Assembly: GCF_017115025.1 (NCBI RefSeq) | Contig: NZ_JABXKM010000293.1 | Location: 1 to 58,501, forward strand | DNA from: Nostoc sp. NOS(2021) | Lineage (GTDB): Bacteria; Cyanobacteriota; Cyanobacteriia; Cyanobacteriales; Nostocaceae | DNA: 58,501 bases | Reading direction: 5' to 3' | Shown here: positions 57,448-58,501 of the stretch, in pieces | How the letters are laid out: every line of letters begins with the position of its first letter | Position numbering within the stretch: position 1 is the stretch's first letter | Program-made: the position numbers and the translations under genes | Notes under the pieces: model-generated | Told to the model about the DNA's origin: nothing | Databases searched by the model: none | What the model saw: the letters and a program-made list of their open reading frames with translations, nothing else

Positions 57448-58501
57448 ATGCTGGAATGGTTGATTGGCTGGATAGCAAGCAATGCCTTTCTGCATCGGAA
57501 ATTTTTAGAATATTTCTGTGCTTGGGAGTTTGTCTGGCAGTTTGAGAAGGAAGGCAGTATTTCAATTGAGGATCTCAAAACTGAAGTTTTTGGCAAACAC
57601 TGGCAAGATGAAACTTGGCATGAGGTATTGCGGCTAATTGCCGGAATGATTGATGCGAAATTTGTTGGTGAAATTCTTGATTACTTAATGGGGCAAGATG
57701 GCGAAGAGGAAAAATTTCTCAACTTGTTTTTAGCGGCTAAGTGTCTTGCAGAAGTGAGAAATCGGTCGGTAATTGCGTCAGTGGCTAATAAATTATTTGG
57801 CAAGGTAAAAGACTTAACTAAATATGACCTCTGGTATTATTACACCTATGACAATGCAGAAGAAACTAAGCTAGTTCAGGAAGTTCGCATTCAAGCAGTT
57901 TTAACAATCGCCGCAATTTGGAAAGATAACCGTGATACCTTAGACTGCCTCAAAGACTGCGCCACTGCTGATAATCAAAAGTATGTGCGAGGTGCCGCCA
58001 TCGAAGCATTAGTCAGCAATTTCAAAGATGACCCGGACATCCGCTCGTTTCTCAAAGACCTCGCCACTGCTGATAATCAAAAGTATGTGCGAAGTGCAGC
58101 CATCCAAGCATTAGCCAGCAATTTCAAAGATGACCCGGACACCCACTCATTTCTCAAAAACTGCGTCACTGCTGATGATGGAAATGTGCGACGTGCAGCC
58201 ATCAAAGCATTAGTCAGCAATTTCAAAGATGACCCGGACACCCGCTCGTTTCTCAAAGACCTCGCCACTGCTAATAATGAAAATGTGCAAGGTGCAGCCA
58301 TCAAAGCATTAGCCAGCAATTTCAAAGATGACCCGGACACCCGCTCGATTCTCAAACACTGTGCCACTGCTGATGATGGAAATGTGCGACGTGCAGCCAT
58401 CCAAGCATTAGCCAGCAATTTCCCAGATGACTCGGACACCCGCTCGATTCTCAAACACTGCACCACTACTGATAATATATGGTATGTGCGAGGTGCAGCC
58501 A
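57448..58501 (+). CDS. HEAT-repeat protein, NACHT gene lacking its NTPase part (runs off the window)
   Basis: An open frame from ATG 57448 (GTG codons at 57406 and 57439 are alternatives) continues to the window end. It reads MLEWLIGWIASNAFLHRKFL, then EYFCAWEFVWQFEKEG and HWQDETWHEVLRLIAGMI. FLHRxFLEYFCA is the motif that ends the NACHT domain in cyanobacterial NTPases, so the P-loop half is missing and the gene is probably 5'-truncated. From about residue 150 a repeat of about 31 residues follows, with AAIxALASNFKDDPDTRSFL and CATADNxxVRGA, seven copies or so before the window ends. The DNA repeats are 93-96 bp and nearly identical. It may be a pseudogene or a free HEAT protein. Confidence 0.65.
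   Translation, partial: MLEWLIGWIASNAFLHRKFLEYFCAWEFVWQFEKEGSISIEDLKTEVFGKHWQDETWHEVLRLIAGMIDAKFVGEILDYLMGQDGEEEKFLNLFLAAKCLAEVRNRSVIASVANKLFGKVKDLTKYDLWYYYTYDNAEETKLVQEVRIQAVLTIAAIWKDNRDTLDCLKDCATADNQKYVRGAAIEALVSNFKDDPDIRSFLKDLATADNQKYVRSAAIQALASNFKDDPDTHSFLKNCVTADDGNVRRAAIKALVSNFKDDPDTRSFLKDLATANNENVQGAAIKALASNFKDDPDTRSILKHCATADDGNVRRAAIQALASNFPDDSDTRSILKHCTTTDNIWYVRGAA

Noticed and set aside
58077..58466. Minus-strand frame of 129 codons with repeats
   Set aside because: It is the mirror of the HEAT repeats of the plus-strand gene that runs off the window.

Overview
The window comes from a filamentous, heterocyst-type cyanobacterium, most likely Nostoc or a close relative. Evidence: very many GCGATCGC (HIP1) octamers, short palindromic repeats scattered between and inside genes, a chemotaxis-like operon in the order of the hormogonium motility locus hmpABCDE, STAND/NACHT genes with HEAT repeats, Uma2 proteins and a cyanobacterial-type geosmin synthase. 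Most of the DNA is AT-leaning; the geosmin/encapsulin block is visibly richer in GC.

Layout. 1-7.1 kb, mostly minus strand: citrate synthase, SixA phosphatase, a compact defence/toxin-antitoxin operon (RusA-like resolvase, a nuclease-HEPN-antitoxin fusion, a RelE-type toxin, a DUF2281 protein), a DUF29 protein, a DHH phosphoesterase and an HNH nuclease. 7.1-10.5 kb: a repeat-rich spacer with nested MITE-like elements, alanine racemase and tRNA-Leu(UAG). 10.5-18.6 kb: the hmp/pil-type operon (PatA-like regulator, CheY, CheW, MCP, CheA hybrid). 18.8-22.4 kb: a NACHT-HEAT NTPase whose reading frame is split by one in-frame TGA. 22.4-28.2 kb: 104-bp tandem hairpin repeats, a broken RelE-type toxin-antitoxin pair, a PEP-CTERM surface protein, a DUF427 protein, and small or decayed genes. 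28.2-33.3 kb: KamA-like radical SAM enzyme, SET protein, ATP-grasp ligase, then a second SET protein and a MATE exporter. 33.4-41.7 kb: pentapeptide-repeat protein, lytic transglycosylase, two small unknowns next to an 11 x 21-bp tandem repeat, a MASE1 histidine kinase, an integrase relic and a UbiH-like hydroxylase. 41.7-43.8 kb: a long spacer with a histidine-rich secreted peptide gene and a group II intron relic. 43.8-50.5 kb: bifunctional geosmin synthase, two cNMP-domain encapsulin (family 2B) shell genes and a prenyl diphosphate synthase. 51-53.6 kb: prmA and serA. 54.4-58.5 kb: two Uma2 proteins flanking a methyltransferase-HIT fusion, then a 5'-truncated NACHT/HEAT gene running off the end.

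The most interesting system is the geosmin nanocompartment. A short-chain prenyl synthase with an FPP-type active-site residue should make farnesyl diphosphate, the two-domain terpene synthase converts it to geosmin, and two nearly identical virus-derived shell proteins carrying cyclic-nucleotide-type domains probably enclose the synthase. The two shell genes share an exactly identical 603-bp block spanning that domain but diverge at their 3' ends. The synthase carries one 14-residue motif twice, at its interdomain linker and its C-terminus, which is a candidate loading tag. The second notable system is the operon at 1.9-3.8 kb, where the antitoxin of a RelE-type toxin is fused to a nuclease-plus-HEPN protein. 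Family and function calls rest on recognised motifs and gene order read by eye; no database search was run.
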